The position numbers and the translations under genes are program-made. Shown in pieces: positions 50,944 through 62,569 of a stretch of DNA of 64,000 nucleotides; within the stretch, counting starts at the first letter, position 1; every line of letters begins with the position of its first letter. This DNA comes from Glandiceps talaboti (lineage: Eukaryota > Hemichordata > Enteropneusta > Spengelidae), in contig NC_135557.1 of assembly GCF_964340395.1 (NCBI RefSeq), forward strand, positions 10,250,460 to 10,314,459, in the 5' to 3' direction. The notes under the pieces were generated by a model. The model had not been told where the DNA came from, did no database searches, and saw only the letters and a list, made by a program, of their open reading frames with translations.

Positions 50944-52301
50944 TCTATGGGTAGGGTAACATTTTAAAAGACTGCAAGCTGATATCAGATACATATTTAG
51001 ATCACTTTCTTCTCAATTTCAAAACTCTTTCAAGTAATCATCCCTTATTTCTCTTCTTGATTTCAAATGAGAATAAGGTGGTGTTTTCTTGACCACAACA
51101 ACATCAAAAGTTAAAGACTTTTGTATATATCACAAAATCTGTTCCAGCCTTATTCCTACCCAAATTCTATTCCAAACTCCCTAGCTTTGTGGTACTTTTA
51201 AAAGCTCCCTAGCTTTGTTGTACTTTTGACCACGAGAACAAAAACTTATGAAATTGAAATCAATACAAGCTTTATTGTGGTTACCGAAAGTGACTTTCTG
51301 AAGGTTAAAATGATAAAACAATTTAAAAGAAAATATGAAACTGTTATAAACTAAGATTAATATCAGCTTAAACATTATTTATTATTATAAATAATAGTGA
51401 ATCAAATAAGACATTAAACTGCTAAATATAGTTACAAACAAATGACAAATAAGTATTGTTTGTTACACTTTTTACAACTGTTTATGACGAGATAATTGAA
51501 AAATAATGTACTGAAAATAAATATGAAACTGTACTGAACAATAGTGAACAGGATTTCCTTTTTAAAAGGAAACACCATTGCAGGATAAATAATGAGCTAT
51601 AAACAGTCATGAATATTCAGTGTGCATCTAATGAATATTCAGTGTGCATCTAATGAATAATCATGTCTGCCAAGACCCATAATGCAATGGTGTAACACTG
51701 AAAAGAACAATAGAAGTGAAAAGGAATTTCAATTTGATGTTTCTCGGCAATACTACGCTAATAGAGCAAAAATTATTTGATGTGAAATCCTGAAATGACT
51801 CCCCTGAACCTAAATTTTGTGAAAATACCGTTATTTCCTGGAGTCGTGTTCCCCTGTAAATTAACAATAAATTAAAACTATACAGCAAATAGCAATGAAA
51901 GTGAAATGAATACGGATTAATAGCAAAACACTGTTTCTTAATGTACATGTCGCTATATACATAACCCTTTTCCTATAGTGAATACACTTAAATATTCAGC
52001 TGTAATGAGATTTGATATAATGTAATTAAAATTTGATATTTAGGTCAGGTATTATTCTCAATTTAATCTTGGTATCATAATAAGATCAAATAGAAACAAA
52101 TGCAATGCCAAAATATCAAGTTTCATTTTAACTTTAGTTTTACTTAAAATCAATATTGCATTACATGTTTACATGATCACTGCACTATTATATCCGACAC
52201 ATAGCCATTGAAAGAAACATTCAAATCTAAGACTTGCATTCTAGTAAGCCTGAACACATATTTCAACCCCTAGGCGATACGTTCTGAGGCCTATCTTTTA
52301 A
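50944..52301. other. Intron 4 sequence
   Basis: AT-rich. A 23-bp unit (ATGAATATTCAGTGTGCATC plus TA) is duplicated at 51609-51656. No exon seen. Confidence 0.5.
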
Positions 52302-52639
52302 AGTGGCCATATGGATGAAAATTTGGTATTAAATTTTGGATTTTTATTTGATAAAACAGCTTCACTATGTTTTTCTACTTGAAAAAATAATGTGAAATAA
52401 CATATACCAAGTCCATGTTCATAACTCAATACATTGCAAAAAGATGCAAAAAGTTTGTTATTGTACGTTCAATAACAAACATTTTACACATTGTTTAATG
52501 TTTTGCAGTTTATTGAGTTGCAAACATAGACTTGGTATATTTTATTTCACATTATTTTTTCAAATAGAAAAACATAGTGAAGCTGTTTTATCAAATAAAA
52601 ATCCAAAATAAATACCAAATTCTCATCCATATGGCCACT
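52302..52639. mobile_element. 338-bp fold-back element with TTAA target duplication
   Basis: The element begins AGTGGCCATATGGATGA and ends with its exact complement. Both ends are flanked by TTAA (52298-52301 and 52640-52643). The arms run about 160 bp inward and are very similar, including TTGATAAAACAGCTTCACTA with its mirror, and CCAAGTC with GACTTGG. TTAA duplications are characteristic of piggyBac and Kolobok elements; which one is not decided here. No coding sequence. Confidence 0.88.
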
Positions 52640-52741
52640 TTAAGATGTTAAATTTTGTAGCATGTAATGAGCAGTGTTCACAAAAAATGTTAACACAAAT
52701 ACAGAGTAAAATCCAAACAAACACAAAGGTAATAGTCTAAT

Positions 52742-53144
52742 ACAGTCTGTTTGAAGTTACTGTTCACTGGCTCTGTTTGATACAGCGCATGTCATGTTAC
52801 CGTTCACCAACTCTATTTGATACAACTGAACAGAAACCAATAAGAAACTTCATATTCTACACTAAGATAAGATTGTAATTTCTTGCTGTATTTTGTCTAT
52901 TATGATATAAACCGTTCAAACATACTGCAACTAGAAGCAGACACACAGGTGCCAATGTTTTGACATCTCCACTTTATGTCTCCATGGTGGCATCTTTAGG
53001 TCATTTCATTTAGACAAACTGTCGCAAGAAAGTGCAATAATTTAATCTTGCTATCTGTAAGTGTAGCATGTGCAGTTTCTCATTTGGTTTCTGCCTGGTT
53101 GTATCAAACAGAGCCAGTGAATGGAAAATTGAAGCGGACCGTCT
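52742..53144. mobile_element. ~400-bp inverted-repeat element with duplicated left arm
   Basis: TTCACTGGCTCTGTTTGATACA at the left is mirrored by TGTATCAAACAGAGCCAGTGAA at the right, within imperfect arms starting near AGTCTGTTTGAAG and ending near CGGACCGTCT. The left arm carries a second, diverged tandem copy (GTTACCGTTCACCAACTCTA, 52797-52830). Confidence 0.72.
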
Positions 53145-54219
53145 CTCACACACAGGCATGAAAAGAAATGTTCAAAACTTAGCACAGTTTATACATGTAC
53201 TAAAATTATAAACATAACTATCTAGTAAAATGGAAACAAACAGGAAAGTAATAATTGATTCAAACAACAAACTTGTGATGGTCTAGATATCAGATTTTAA
53301 TCAGATTCAGTTATGACAATACAATAAAAAACTAAATAAAAACTAGTTTTGCTTTATAAATGTTTTCAAGGTGAAAATAAAACAATAGCATAGAAAATAA
53401 CACTATGAAACTACAATAAAAAGTATAAATTTCCAACAGTGCCCTTGACAAATACCTTTTGAAAGATAGAAAGTGTGAAATTAAATTTAAAAAAATGACT
53501 GTGAAACTGCAATAAATGTGTACAAAAGAACGACAATGATAAAATGGTACAAAGAAATGGTGTAAATAGATTTTAAAAAATCCTAAAAATGAAGTTTTGA
53601 GTACAATAAAGTGCCCTTGAAACTATTATAAATAAATTAGTACACAAAGTTACTTATTAAAATGGCACAAGCTGAGATAATAAGGTTTTTGTTTACGTGA
53701 AAACAGTTTCAACAAAGTAGATTTACTATTCTAGTATAACAATTATGTCGATGTATACCTTCTTTGACATTACAATTTGTGTTCTGACATTCTAATCTTA
53801 GAACTGTTCATTGCATAGTAGGGAGTTTCGGTACATTTTGATACGTATATGTCATCGGATCTTTTATAAGTTATATCTTAATACCAGGTTTGAGTTCACT
53901 CAGTTGCAGATGATGGTTAAATGTAATTCCATCTGATTCAGTAAATAGATTACTGTGAGTACTTTTGATATGCTGAAAATAAATTACATCCCAAAAATAT
54001 ATACACTCAACTTGTGTCCCATCAAATCAAAGACACACAGTTGAGATAATATACATACATACTTATAAACTTAAAAAAGAAATAAAACAATTTTAAAATG
54101 CTGAATACAAGAATATCAAACATGTACTATATTCTAGATATTGGGTCCTCTGAGACAATATATGATAAACACTGTTCTGAATTAAGTCTTATCTCCCTGC
54201 TCTCTTTCATGGTGCTATA
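53145..54219. other. Intron 4 AT-rich sequence with weak repeats
   Basis: Around 53370-53670 short motifs (GAAACTRCAATAAA, GTGCCCTTGA, AAATGGYACAA) recur irregularly. No exon. Confidence 0.4.
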
Positions 54220-54423
54220 CCATAAAACTCACACCTCCTCTACTTCTTTTTATCACCTGCAAGCTAGACACTCCTCTGTTCCTGTGTAAGTTCACCATTT
54301 TCAGTAAACCATCATAACACACACACCACCTAGCATTCTTTCCAACATCTGCAAGCTTGACCATGTACATGTATATGTGTGTGATAACTACTTGTGTAAG
54401 TTCACTGTTTTCATAGAACAGTT

Positions 54424-54455
<32 letters not shown>

Positions 54456-55500
54456 GCAGCTAGAATTCTTTCCATTATCTCCAAGCTAGAACATACATAT
54501 ATGTACATTGTATATGTAATAACCACCTGTGTAACTGTAAGTTCAGTTTTCATAGAACAATTATAACACACACACCTGTTAGAATTATTTCCATCATCTG
54601 CAAGCTAGACCATACTAACTATCTGTGTAAGTTCACTGTTTTCATAAAACAATTATAACACCATGTAGAATTGTTAACTTCACCTGTAAGCTAAACTACA
54701 TTTAGTTGCTCTTCATCTCTTACATGTTAACATTGACACCAGCTAGACTTGTTTACAACAGTTACAAATGTAGTAATTATTAGCTATGTGCATGTAGTAA
54801 TTATGTATGTAAGTTAATGGTTTCTATGCTGCCACTATACATGTAAATTACAATACACACACCATCTAAGAGTCTATACACCATCAGTAAGCTAGACATG
54901 TAGTCGTCTGTACGATACGACATTTGTACCATGATATCAGCTATCGGATATCACACAGTGGTGTAGTCGAAGCCTGATATGGCTGATTCAACACGATGTA
55001 TCGTACAGTCTAGACATTTACATATACCTGTTTGAATTCACCATGGACACCAGCTGCAAGTTTGTACTTCATATGCATGCTAGAAAGTCAGTTCTTGCAA
55101 GCAATATAGCATATACACCAGCTATAATTCTTGTTACCACACTTACAAGCAGGACATTAATACGTACTACCTGCATGTGTAAGTCGAACATTTCATATAT
55201 GTGACATCAGCTAGCATTGTCAACATCATCTGCATGCTATAGTATGGGTGTAAGTTCAATGTCCGTTTACGTGCAACCATTATGTAAAACGCCATCCATC
55301 ACCATCTAGAACTCTTGGTATCACCTACAAGCAATACATTATTAGTACCTGTGTAGGTTCCCTATATGTTTTCATGAAACCATGATAAAGCACATGCCAG
55401 CTTGACTTCATTTTGTTGTATTGGCTGCATGCTTTGTCACTTGTATACGTCAAATTCACTATATTTATGTATAACCATTGTAGAACACACAGAGACACGC
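54220..55500 (+). repeat. Degenerate ~80-130-bp repeats before exon 5
   Basis: About ten diverged units sharing TGTAAGTTCACTGTTTTCAT, AAACAATTATAACACACAC and ATCTGCAAGCTAGAC. A (CA)n run lies at 54430-54456. The array ends just before exon 5. Confidence 0.7.
54903..55009 (+). mobile_element. CTGTAMGATAC miniature element, single copy 1
   Basis: About 107 bp with inverted ends CTGTACGATAC and GTATCGTACAG, and internal TATCAGCTA, GAAGCCTGATATGGCTGA. CTAGACATGTA (54892) and CTAGACATTTA (55010) flank it, 10 of 11 identical, consistent with a target duplication in the host repeat. Same family as 58571 and the array at 59168. Confidence 0.72.
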
Positions 55501-55580
55501 TAGCTATATGTTGACATCACCAACAAGAATAGTACATGTGAAAGTTTTAATTCTGGCATTACTGTTTTCACTTTGTTCAG

Positions 55581-55718
55581 ATAATCATTACGTATTTGAA
55601 TCAAATGGGTTGAAAATAAACGATGTAACACTGGTTGATGAAGGAATCTATAACTGCCGAGCCCGTGTCAAAGAAACTGGGGCTGTGGAAAGTGTTGACA
55701 TCCAAGTATTCGTATATG
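55581..55718 (+). CDS. NCAM/FasII-like gene, exon 5 (second half of Ig2)
   Basis: Acceptor TTTGTTCAG, donor TATG|GTAAGT, phase 1 at both ends, 138 nt, residues 164-209. It has the classical LKINDVTLVDEGIYNCRARV F-strand (D-x-G-x-Y-x-C, C189), then KETGAVESVDIQVFVY, similar to FasII ETGELLERTIRV and NCAM Ig2 endings. The next exon (start of Ig3) is not in the window. Confidence 0.9.
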
Positions 55719-55794
55719 GTAAGTGTTTTCTATGTACTTCACTGTAGAATCCATGACTGGTGGGTTACAGTCCTCAACCATCATTTGTTTGTGA

Positions 55795-56330
55795 CAGTGT
55801 ATCCAAGGCTTTGCTTTAGGATAAATTATAAGTAAGTCTTTTATGTGATACAGTGTATCCAAGCCTTGCATTCTGTGATACAATGTATAAAAATCTTTCA
55901 CATGTGAGTGTATCTAAGTCTTTGACTTTGTGATATGAATACAATGTACATGTATTCAAGTCTTTTATTTGATGACTATATCGATCCAAGTCTTTTTTGT
56001 GTTAGAATGTACCAAAGTCTCAGATTTCTTGAGTGTATCCAGATCAATATATCCAATACTTTGATTTGTGATACACTGTATCCAAGTCTTTGATTTGTGA
56101 TACAATGTACCCAAGTCTTTGATTTGTGATACAATTTATTCAAGTCAATGTCAATGTATTCAAGTCTTTGATTTGTTATACAATGTATTTGTCTTTGATA
56201 CAATGTATTCAAGTCTTTTGAATGTTGTGATAAAAAGTATCCAAGTATTCAAATAGTGTGATATAAAATGTATCTACATATTTTGATTTGTGGTACAATA
56301 AAGTATTTGATATATGATTCAATATATCTA
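55795..56330 (+). repeat. 29-bp-type tandem repeat in intron 5 (diverged)
   Basis: About 14 irregular units of GTGATACAATGTATCCAAGT plus CTTTGATTT, the same consensus as the intron 3 array but more diverged. It starts about 80 bp after exon 5. Confidence 0.88.
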
Positions 56331-56803
56331 AAGGTAAGTACTGTAGATCTGAAAATGTTTGCTAACTTAGGACTTATTTTTGTTTACTTTGCTGGAAACC
56401 AGAAATGCAAAAATAAGTAGTGACTAAAATGCCATCTTGTACATGAATACATTTGTACTAGTCTGGTAATTAGTAAAAAATAGTCTTTGAGAACTAGTTG
56501 AAGACTGTAAAATCGCAAAATTGTGCTAGTGACGAAAATATACATGTTTACAGTCACAGTATTTGATTTATGATACAATTAAGGGATGTAAAATGGACAT
56601 TTTCTGCTGATTCAAGAGTCAAGTCTGGTCTTTACACAACTAAAAAGAAGTGTGAGCATAGTTGGGTAACATTAGTCTCGGCGTGCGAGGTCCGAAAGTA
56701 GGTTTTAAGTTGGCTTAACTTTTGAGCCTGAATTCATTAATTTTGTCCACCGCTGGTCCTAGTACTGTAGATGACTTAATTGTTGATGACTGCCCATCCA
56801 TTT

Positions 56804-57290
56804 ACAACCCATAACACCAAAGTAAAGTGTTTTCTGTATGTACCACAATCGTTTATAGCATCCATATCAAGTACAACCCATAACACCAAAGTAAAGTGTT
56901 TTCTGTATGTACCACAATCGTTTATAGCATCCATATCAAGTACAACCCATAACACCAAAGTAAAGCGTTTTCTGTATGTACCACAATCGTTTATAGCATC
57001 CATATCAAGTACAACCCATAACACCAAAGTAAAGAGTTTTCTGTATGTACCACAATCGTTTATAGCATCCATATCAAGTACAACCCATAACACCAAAGTA
57101 AAGCGTTTTCTGTAAGTACCACAATCGTTTATAGTATAATCAAGTGTAAAAGTATACTGTTTTCGTTTGCTAATTGACCACACTAGAAAGGCCACATGCT
57201 AGGCTTGTAAATAAACCAATTGAAACAGTATACTTTTACACGTGATATGAATGCTATAAATGAGTTATCACATAAAGAAGGTGTTTTATT
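56804..57290 (+). repeat. 69-bp array (five copies) grown from one arm of a fold-back element
   Basis: Units start at 56804, 56873, 56942, 57011 and 57080 (ACAACCCATAACACCAAAGT ... TTTATAGCATCCATATCAAG), almost identical. The last unit runs into a perfect inverted pair, GTGTAAAAGTATACTGTTT (57144) and AAACAGTATACTTTTACAC (ending 57241). Beyond this, GATATGAATGCTATAAATGA (57244 on) is a diverged inverted copy of the array unit. The array is thus the expanded left arm of an inverted-repeat element whose right arm stayed single. Confidence 0.82.
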
Positions 57291-57922
57291 TCAGTGTTAC
57301 TCATTGTATTAAATATCAAGAATTAAAATGGGTTTAAGATGGTTAGCACATTTGACAAATCCAAATCTGAACATGGTCCAAAAACAACACATCAATTTTA
57401 CGACTTTAAATCAAACCTGGTCCCTATAATGTGAACATACATGTAGTAAATACATCCATGTCTTTGATATGTGATAAAAGTGTATCACAGTCTCTAAGTT
57501 TGTAGTTCTGTAAATGCAAGTCTTGTTTATCTTGTAATGTGTCTAATTTGTATGATTGATGAAAGGTTGATAGAACCCACGTCTTTGAAATGGACAGCAC
57601 AACCTCACTAATTCATCGTCTTAAGTAGATATTGAGTTGAGAAATGACATTAGAAAGCATAGTTGCAAGTTCAATTAGAACAAGTAATTAGTATAATTCT
57701 AAATTTGAGGTACGTTATCTAGACGTGGATCTATATAGAGGGCACATAGCAGGTAATCATATGATGTTATCAGTGTCGTTCTAACATTAAACTATGATGT
57801 TAACTGTTATAATGGCAAATCTTCTTTCTTAGATGAGATTAATACTAAAAAGACAATTCGTGATCAAGATGAAATACCTCATGCAGTGCTTTATAGCAAA
57901 TATGTGGGATGCATGCATCAAG

Positions 57923-58093
57923 CAGTGTTCCCTCTAAGCCAATTTGACGTGCCACTGACGCACACAAGTTCTAGTGACGCACCAAAATGTGGTGCTCCCC
58001 TATCTCTTACTATGTGGTGACTTACAAGAAATACCAGTTATTATCATACTGACCCACAACAACAAAATTTCACTATCTTTAGAGGGCACACTG
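57923..58093 (+). mobile_element. hAT-like 171-bp miniature element, copy 1
   Basis: Ends CAGTGTTCCCTCTAA and TTTAGAGGGCACACTG; internal GTGCCACTGACGCACACAA, TAGTGACGCACCAAAAT, CCCCTATCTCTTA and ACAACAACAAAATTT shared with 63084-63255. No intact duplication. Confidence 0.82.
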
Positions 58094-58570
58094 CGTAAAA
58101 GATATTTATCACTTGTATGCAGCAATTTTTGCTTAAGAGCTTTTGCATTAGTATATTTGCTTTTATAATTGTACAGTAATAAGTCTTTATAATATCTCTT
58201 ATCTGTTATCGACGCTTCATAAATTTCATGGATTCATCAAAATAAGGCAGATATGGATTGATTTCATACAGAAGTATATCTACTTTATAATCAGTACAAA
58301 AACATTCTTTATATTAAATGCATTCATCAGGTCGGGTGAAACACAGTAACTATTACGATTAACGTAACTTAACTTACGAGTTACGTTTAACCTGTCATGG
58401 TTGATAGGCTATGTCAAACTGTCCATTTGCTGGCTTTACCACTTTTGACCTGAACAGGCAAAACCCTATTTATTAGAACCCTTGGTCATAGTGTGTAAGA
58501 TAAGTCATGTCGTTCTGCCCTCACTGGACCGATGTGTGAGGACGTACCTTGCAGGTTACTTTGTTCATAA

Positions 58571-58675
58571 TCTGTAAGATATGACAACATATGTGCTACG
58601 CTATCAGCTACCAGTGCCACTCACATAGGTTTAGAAGTCTGATAGGGCTGAACAACATAACATATCTTACAAAGT
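58571..58675 (+). mobile_element. CTGTAMGATAC miniature element, single copy 2
   Basis: TCTGTAAGATATGACA at one end and CATATCTTACA at the other, with CTATCAGCTACCAGT and GAAGTCTGATAGGGCTGAAC between. 105 bp, collinear with 54903-55009. Confidence 0.7.
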
Positions 58676-59167
58676 CTACCTTGGTTGTGGATGTGATACA
58701 AGAAGTAATAATGAACAGTAATTCTTTAAGATAAATTATCCAATATCCAATATCAAAACATTAGATGTGGAATATTTAATACAGAAGTTTTGATTTGCAA
58801 TAGTAAATATACTCTTATAGCTCGTCAACTTTATCAATATTTCATATATTTTATTTATTAACATTTTGTAGATTTGGATTGATTTCACTTCAGTAGATAA
58901 GATAGTCTAATTGATATAATTTTTACAATTAGATAAATCATCCATGCTCAGTTAAGTATTGCAATGACCAAAACAATTAGAGACATTCTATTTACAGCCT
59001 CCGTAATTTAAATTAGTCATGTGAAAAAGTTTACTTACAGCCTCACTACCTTGATAATTACTCATGTGAAAATGTTCAATCCCTTTTAAATACTGTTGTA
59101 TGTCTTAATCAACAATTGTATCCTATCACAAGAAATCATTGCAAAATGATGGAAATGTACAATGAAC

Positions 59168-59574
59168 TACAGATACATCTTGTTGTTCAGCCCTATCAGA
59201 CTTCATAACCACAATAACTAACAGTGTGGTATGGTGTATCTTACAGACTACAGATATATCTTGTTGTTCAGTCGTGTCAGACGTCATAACCACAATAGCT
59301 GACAGTGTGGTATAGTGTATCTTACAGACTACAAATACATGTTGTTGTTCAGTCCTATCAGACTTCATAACCACAATAGCTGACAGTGTGGTATAGTGTA
59401 TCTTACAAACTACAGATATATCTTGTTGTTCAGTCCTATCAGACTTCATAACCACAATAGCTGACAGTGTGGTATAGTGTATCTTACAGACTACAAATAC
59501 ATGTTGTTGTTCAGTCCTATCAGACTTCATAACCACAATAGCTGACAGTGTGGTATAGTGTATCTTACAGACTA
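59168..59574 (-). repeat. 81-bp tandem array derived from the CTGTAMGATAC element
   Basis: Five near-identical units (TGTTGTTCAG markers at about 59181, 59262, 59343, 59424 and 59505). On the minus strand each reads CTGTAAGATACACTATACCA, CTGTCAGCTATTGTGG, GAAGTCTGATAGGACTGAAC, matching the single elements at 54903 and 58571 minus about 24 bp. The 27-residue repeat frame on the minus strand is a consequence of the 81-bp period, not a gene. Confidence 0.82.
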
Positions 59575-59689
59575 GAGCTGTTTGTACATTGTACACTGGC
59601 AATCAAAACAACACAGCATGTACATAATTGTAACACTGGGTTGAGAAGGATGAATTTGTTCACGATATTATATATAGTATTTAAATTTT

Positions 59690-60190
59690 TGGACTTCACA
59701 TTACATTACATTGCATTACATCATATTATATTATATTAGATTCCAGTACAGTACATTAAATTTGTCACCCATGCACCTGCACTACTCACACATAGCATTA
59801 CATGTATAACACTGCACCACACTACACTACATTTTAATATATTACAATATATTGATAACCATTATTAGCCTTACACATTACATCACATCACATCGCATCA
59901 CATCACATCACATCGCATCACATCACATTGCATGTTACATTACATCACATTACATTATTACATAACATTACATTACATCACATCACATAACATTACATGT
60001 TACATTACATCACATCACATCACACTGTTACATAACATTACATTACATCACATTACATCACATCACATTGCATCACATCACCTTACATTATGTTACGTTA
60101 CATTACATTACAAATGTACATTACTTTACATCACACTGCATTCCATTATATTATGTTACATTACATTATATCTCATAACAGTACATTAAA
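59690..60190 (+). repeat. Pentanucleotide-type array (TTACA/TCACA)n
   Basis: About 500 bp of irregular CATTA, CATCA and CATCG units. His/Thr/Ile-rich frames are artefacts. Confidence 0.93.
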
Positions 60191-60836
60191 CTATACAAAA
60201 CCGAAATATGCATTCCGACATAGTTTCGGTAACCTCACTGACACACCAAATTAATACTGCAATGAAATGAATAATAATAAAATATAAATTTATACTTCTC
60301 AGTGTGCAACCAATTTCTTTAATCATGGCAAACGTACAAAGTTCAGCGTAGACGTACCCTACTTCCTATTCCAGAGGGCAAAATTAAATTGTAATGAATG
60401 GGAACAAATGATATACAAAATGAAATCTAACCCGAGCCATTTATCAATCTACACTTCGCAATTACAGATCTGTCCTCTCTAATTCTGATAAATGTGATTT
60501 TCTTAGCAGCAATAGATATTAGTTGTATTCATCAATACATTCCAAATAAAGAAATGAGAAGAATGATTATTTGTGAAAGGTAACCAATTGATTTTTTTTG
60601 TGACTTTAACGATAATAGCTTCTGAAAATTACTTCTGATGTCAGGTGTGGTTTAGTGTAGTAATGGAACGGTATTATCACATTAGTGAAACCAATCGTCA
60701 TCAATTTACCATCAGTCTACCATCTATGTACACATTAGTTAGAAAAGTAGAAACTATCAATTCTGCATTTCATTTATGGTTGTGGTTGTATTACTCATAA
60801 TGTAGTGAGTAAACAGTCGTAAAAGGTGAAGGTTGA

Positions 60837-61450
60837 TGTGGAAAATTAGGCCAGATCAGGGAAGTTGAACACAGATAAGTGAACAAACAGAAAAGCTCGT
60901 AAATCTACCAAAAAAAGGACAGCAATTTTGCTGTAGAAACAATATTAATATCATGTAGAGTTAGAAATGTGTATAATGATCCAAATTATTCAATGGTCTT
61001 GTGGAAATTAGGCCAGATCAGGGAAGTTGAACATAGATAAGTGAACAAACAGAAAAGCTCGTAAATCTACCAAAAAAAAGGACAGCAATTTTGCCGTAGA
61101 AACAATATTAATATCATGTAGAGTTAGAAATGTGTATAATGATCCAAATTAATCAATGGTCTTGTGGAAATTAGGCCAGATCAGGGAAGTTGCAGATAAG
61201 TGAACAAACAGTATAACACTCGTAAATCTACCAAAGAGGGACAGCAATTCTGCTACAGTAACAATATTAATATCATCTAGACTTAGAAATGTATATAATG
61301 ATCCAAATTGTTGTGGAAATTAGGCCAGATCAGGGAAGTTGAACACAAATAAGTGAACAAACAATAAAGCTTGTAAATCTACCCCAAAAAGGGACAGCAA
61401 TTTTGCCATAGTAACAATATTAATGTCATATAAACTTAGAAAAGTGTATG
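60837..61450 (+). repeat. ~162-bp tandem repeat, four copies
   Basis: AGGCCAGATCAGGGAAGTTG recurs at 60848, 61010, 61173 and 61322. Units also share CTCGTAAATCTACCA, GGACAGCAATTTTGC and ACAATATTAATATCATGTAG. The last unit is the most diverged. Confidence 0.93.
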
Positions 61451-62330
61451 CTACACAAAAAATGAATAACAATAATTCTTAGATTGATACATGTAAAGGC
61501 ACTTTAAAGACCCATGATTCAATCCCAGGTTCTATCACAAGTTTTATCCTATTTAGTGGAGTCATAGATTACATGAAATCATTCTAAATTGTGTTCTGGA
61601 CAAACCCTTTCTATTCTAGCTTTCTAACTCACTGCATTCCCCACCTAAACCAAACTGCCAAGGGCTTTTAAACAGTTACCATAAAGCACTTTCGTCTGCC
61701 AAAAAATTACAGCAAATTCTGTTACATTAAGACTTGATAACTTTATTGCTAGATACAAAAACTTGAAAGTGTATCATTTGTACTTATCTGCATCCCGGAA
61801 ATTGCTTAATATATACATCAAATATTTGACGCCATTTTTGTACTTAAGTGCAAAAAATTAAATTATCATATTAAAGACCATTATTTTAAAAGGCTCAGGC
61901 AATCTTTTACATTTGAAACATTTAATTTAAAATTTGCTAAATTTAGAGTTTACGATGCGATATTCCGTGTGTTGCTGCTGGCTATAGCAAGCCATATAAA
62001 CCTATAGTAACAATAAAATAAACCAACCAACACTCACACAATAAATAACATTCAAGTAATTTGCTTCTTCTCTTAATGTGATTTCCATCTTGATCACATA
62101 AAGTCGATCATCTGAAACGAGAAAATCTGTTCCGGGGTAATATTTTATTATGTCATTCTACTAGGAGGCTTTCTCTTCAGTTGATTGAATCTACAGTGAA
62201 ATTGTTACTGTTATTGTATGGAAGTGCACATTTTGCTATAGGGAAGTAATTGGGGGAATATAGAATAAAGCTTGCCAACCAGAATTATTTTCTCCATTCG
62301 TACATCAATTTTGGTGACCATATTTATGTC
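61451..62330. other. Intron 5 sequence, nothing recognised
   Basis: No Ig-type exon or defined repeat. Confidence 0.4.
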
Positions 62331-62332
62331 TT

Positions 62333-62363
<31 letters not shown>

Positions 62364-62388
62364 TCTATTTATATGTATTTATTTATTG
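62331..62388 (+). repeat. (TTTA)n microsatellite
   Basis: About 12 TTTA units with one ATCT interruption. Confidence 0.94.
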
Positions 62389-62569
62389 CACCCCTTTTGT
62401 ATCAGGGGCTCACTTAAAGCATGTAAAGAGTCTCACTAACAGAAAATTAAAATACATACATTATTAAAAAATTAGAGAAGATATGACTAGTATAATCACA
62501 TACAGAAACAAACAAACAAAACAAAGGGAGGTAGGAAAAGTGAGAAGAAAAAAATAACATAGCATTTTC

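Noticed and set aside
56776-57195. Repeat frames on both strands with 23-residue period
   Set aside because: Explained by the 69-bp array; open on both strands at once, as expected for a tandem repeat without stops.
57833-57960. Candidate Ig3 exon after CTTTCTTAG
   Set aside because: The phase-1 reading has no Ig cysteine-tryptophan pattern, and the 57923 transposon begins inside it.
59126-59602. 158-residue minus-strand frame with 27-residue repeats
   Set aside because: The 81-bp array explains it; the unit is a transposon derivative also found as non-coding single copies.
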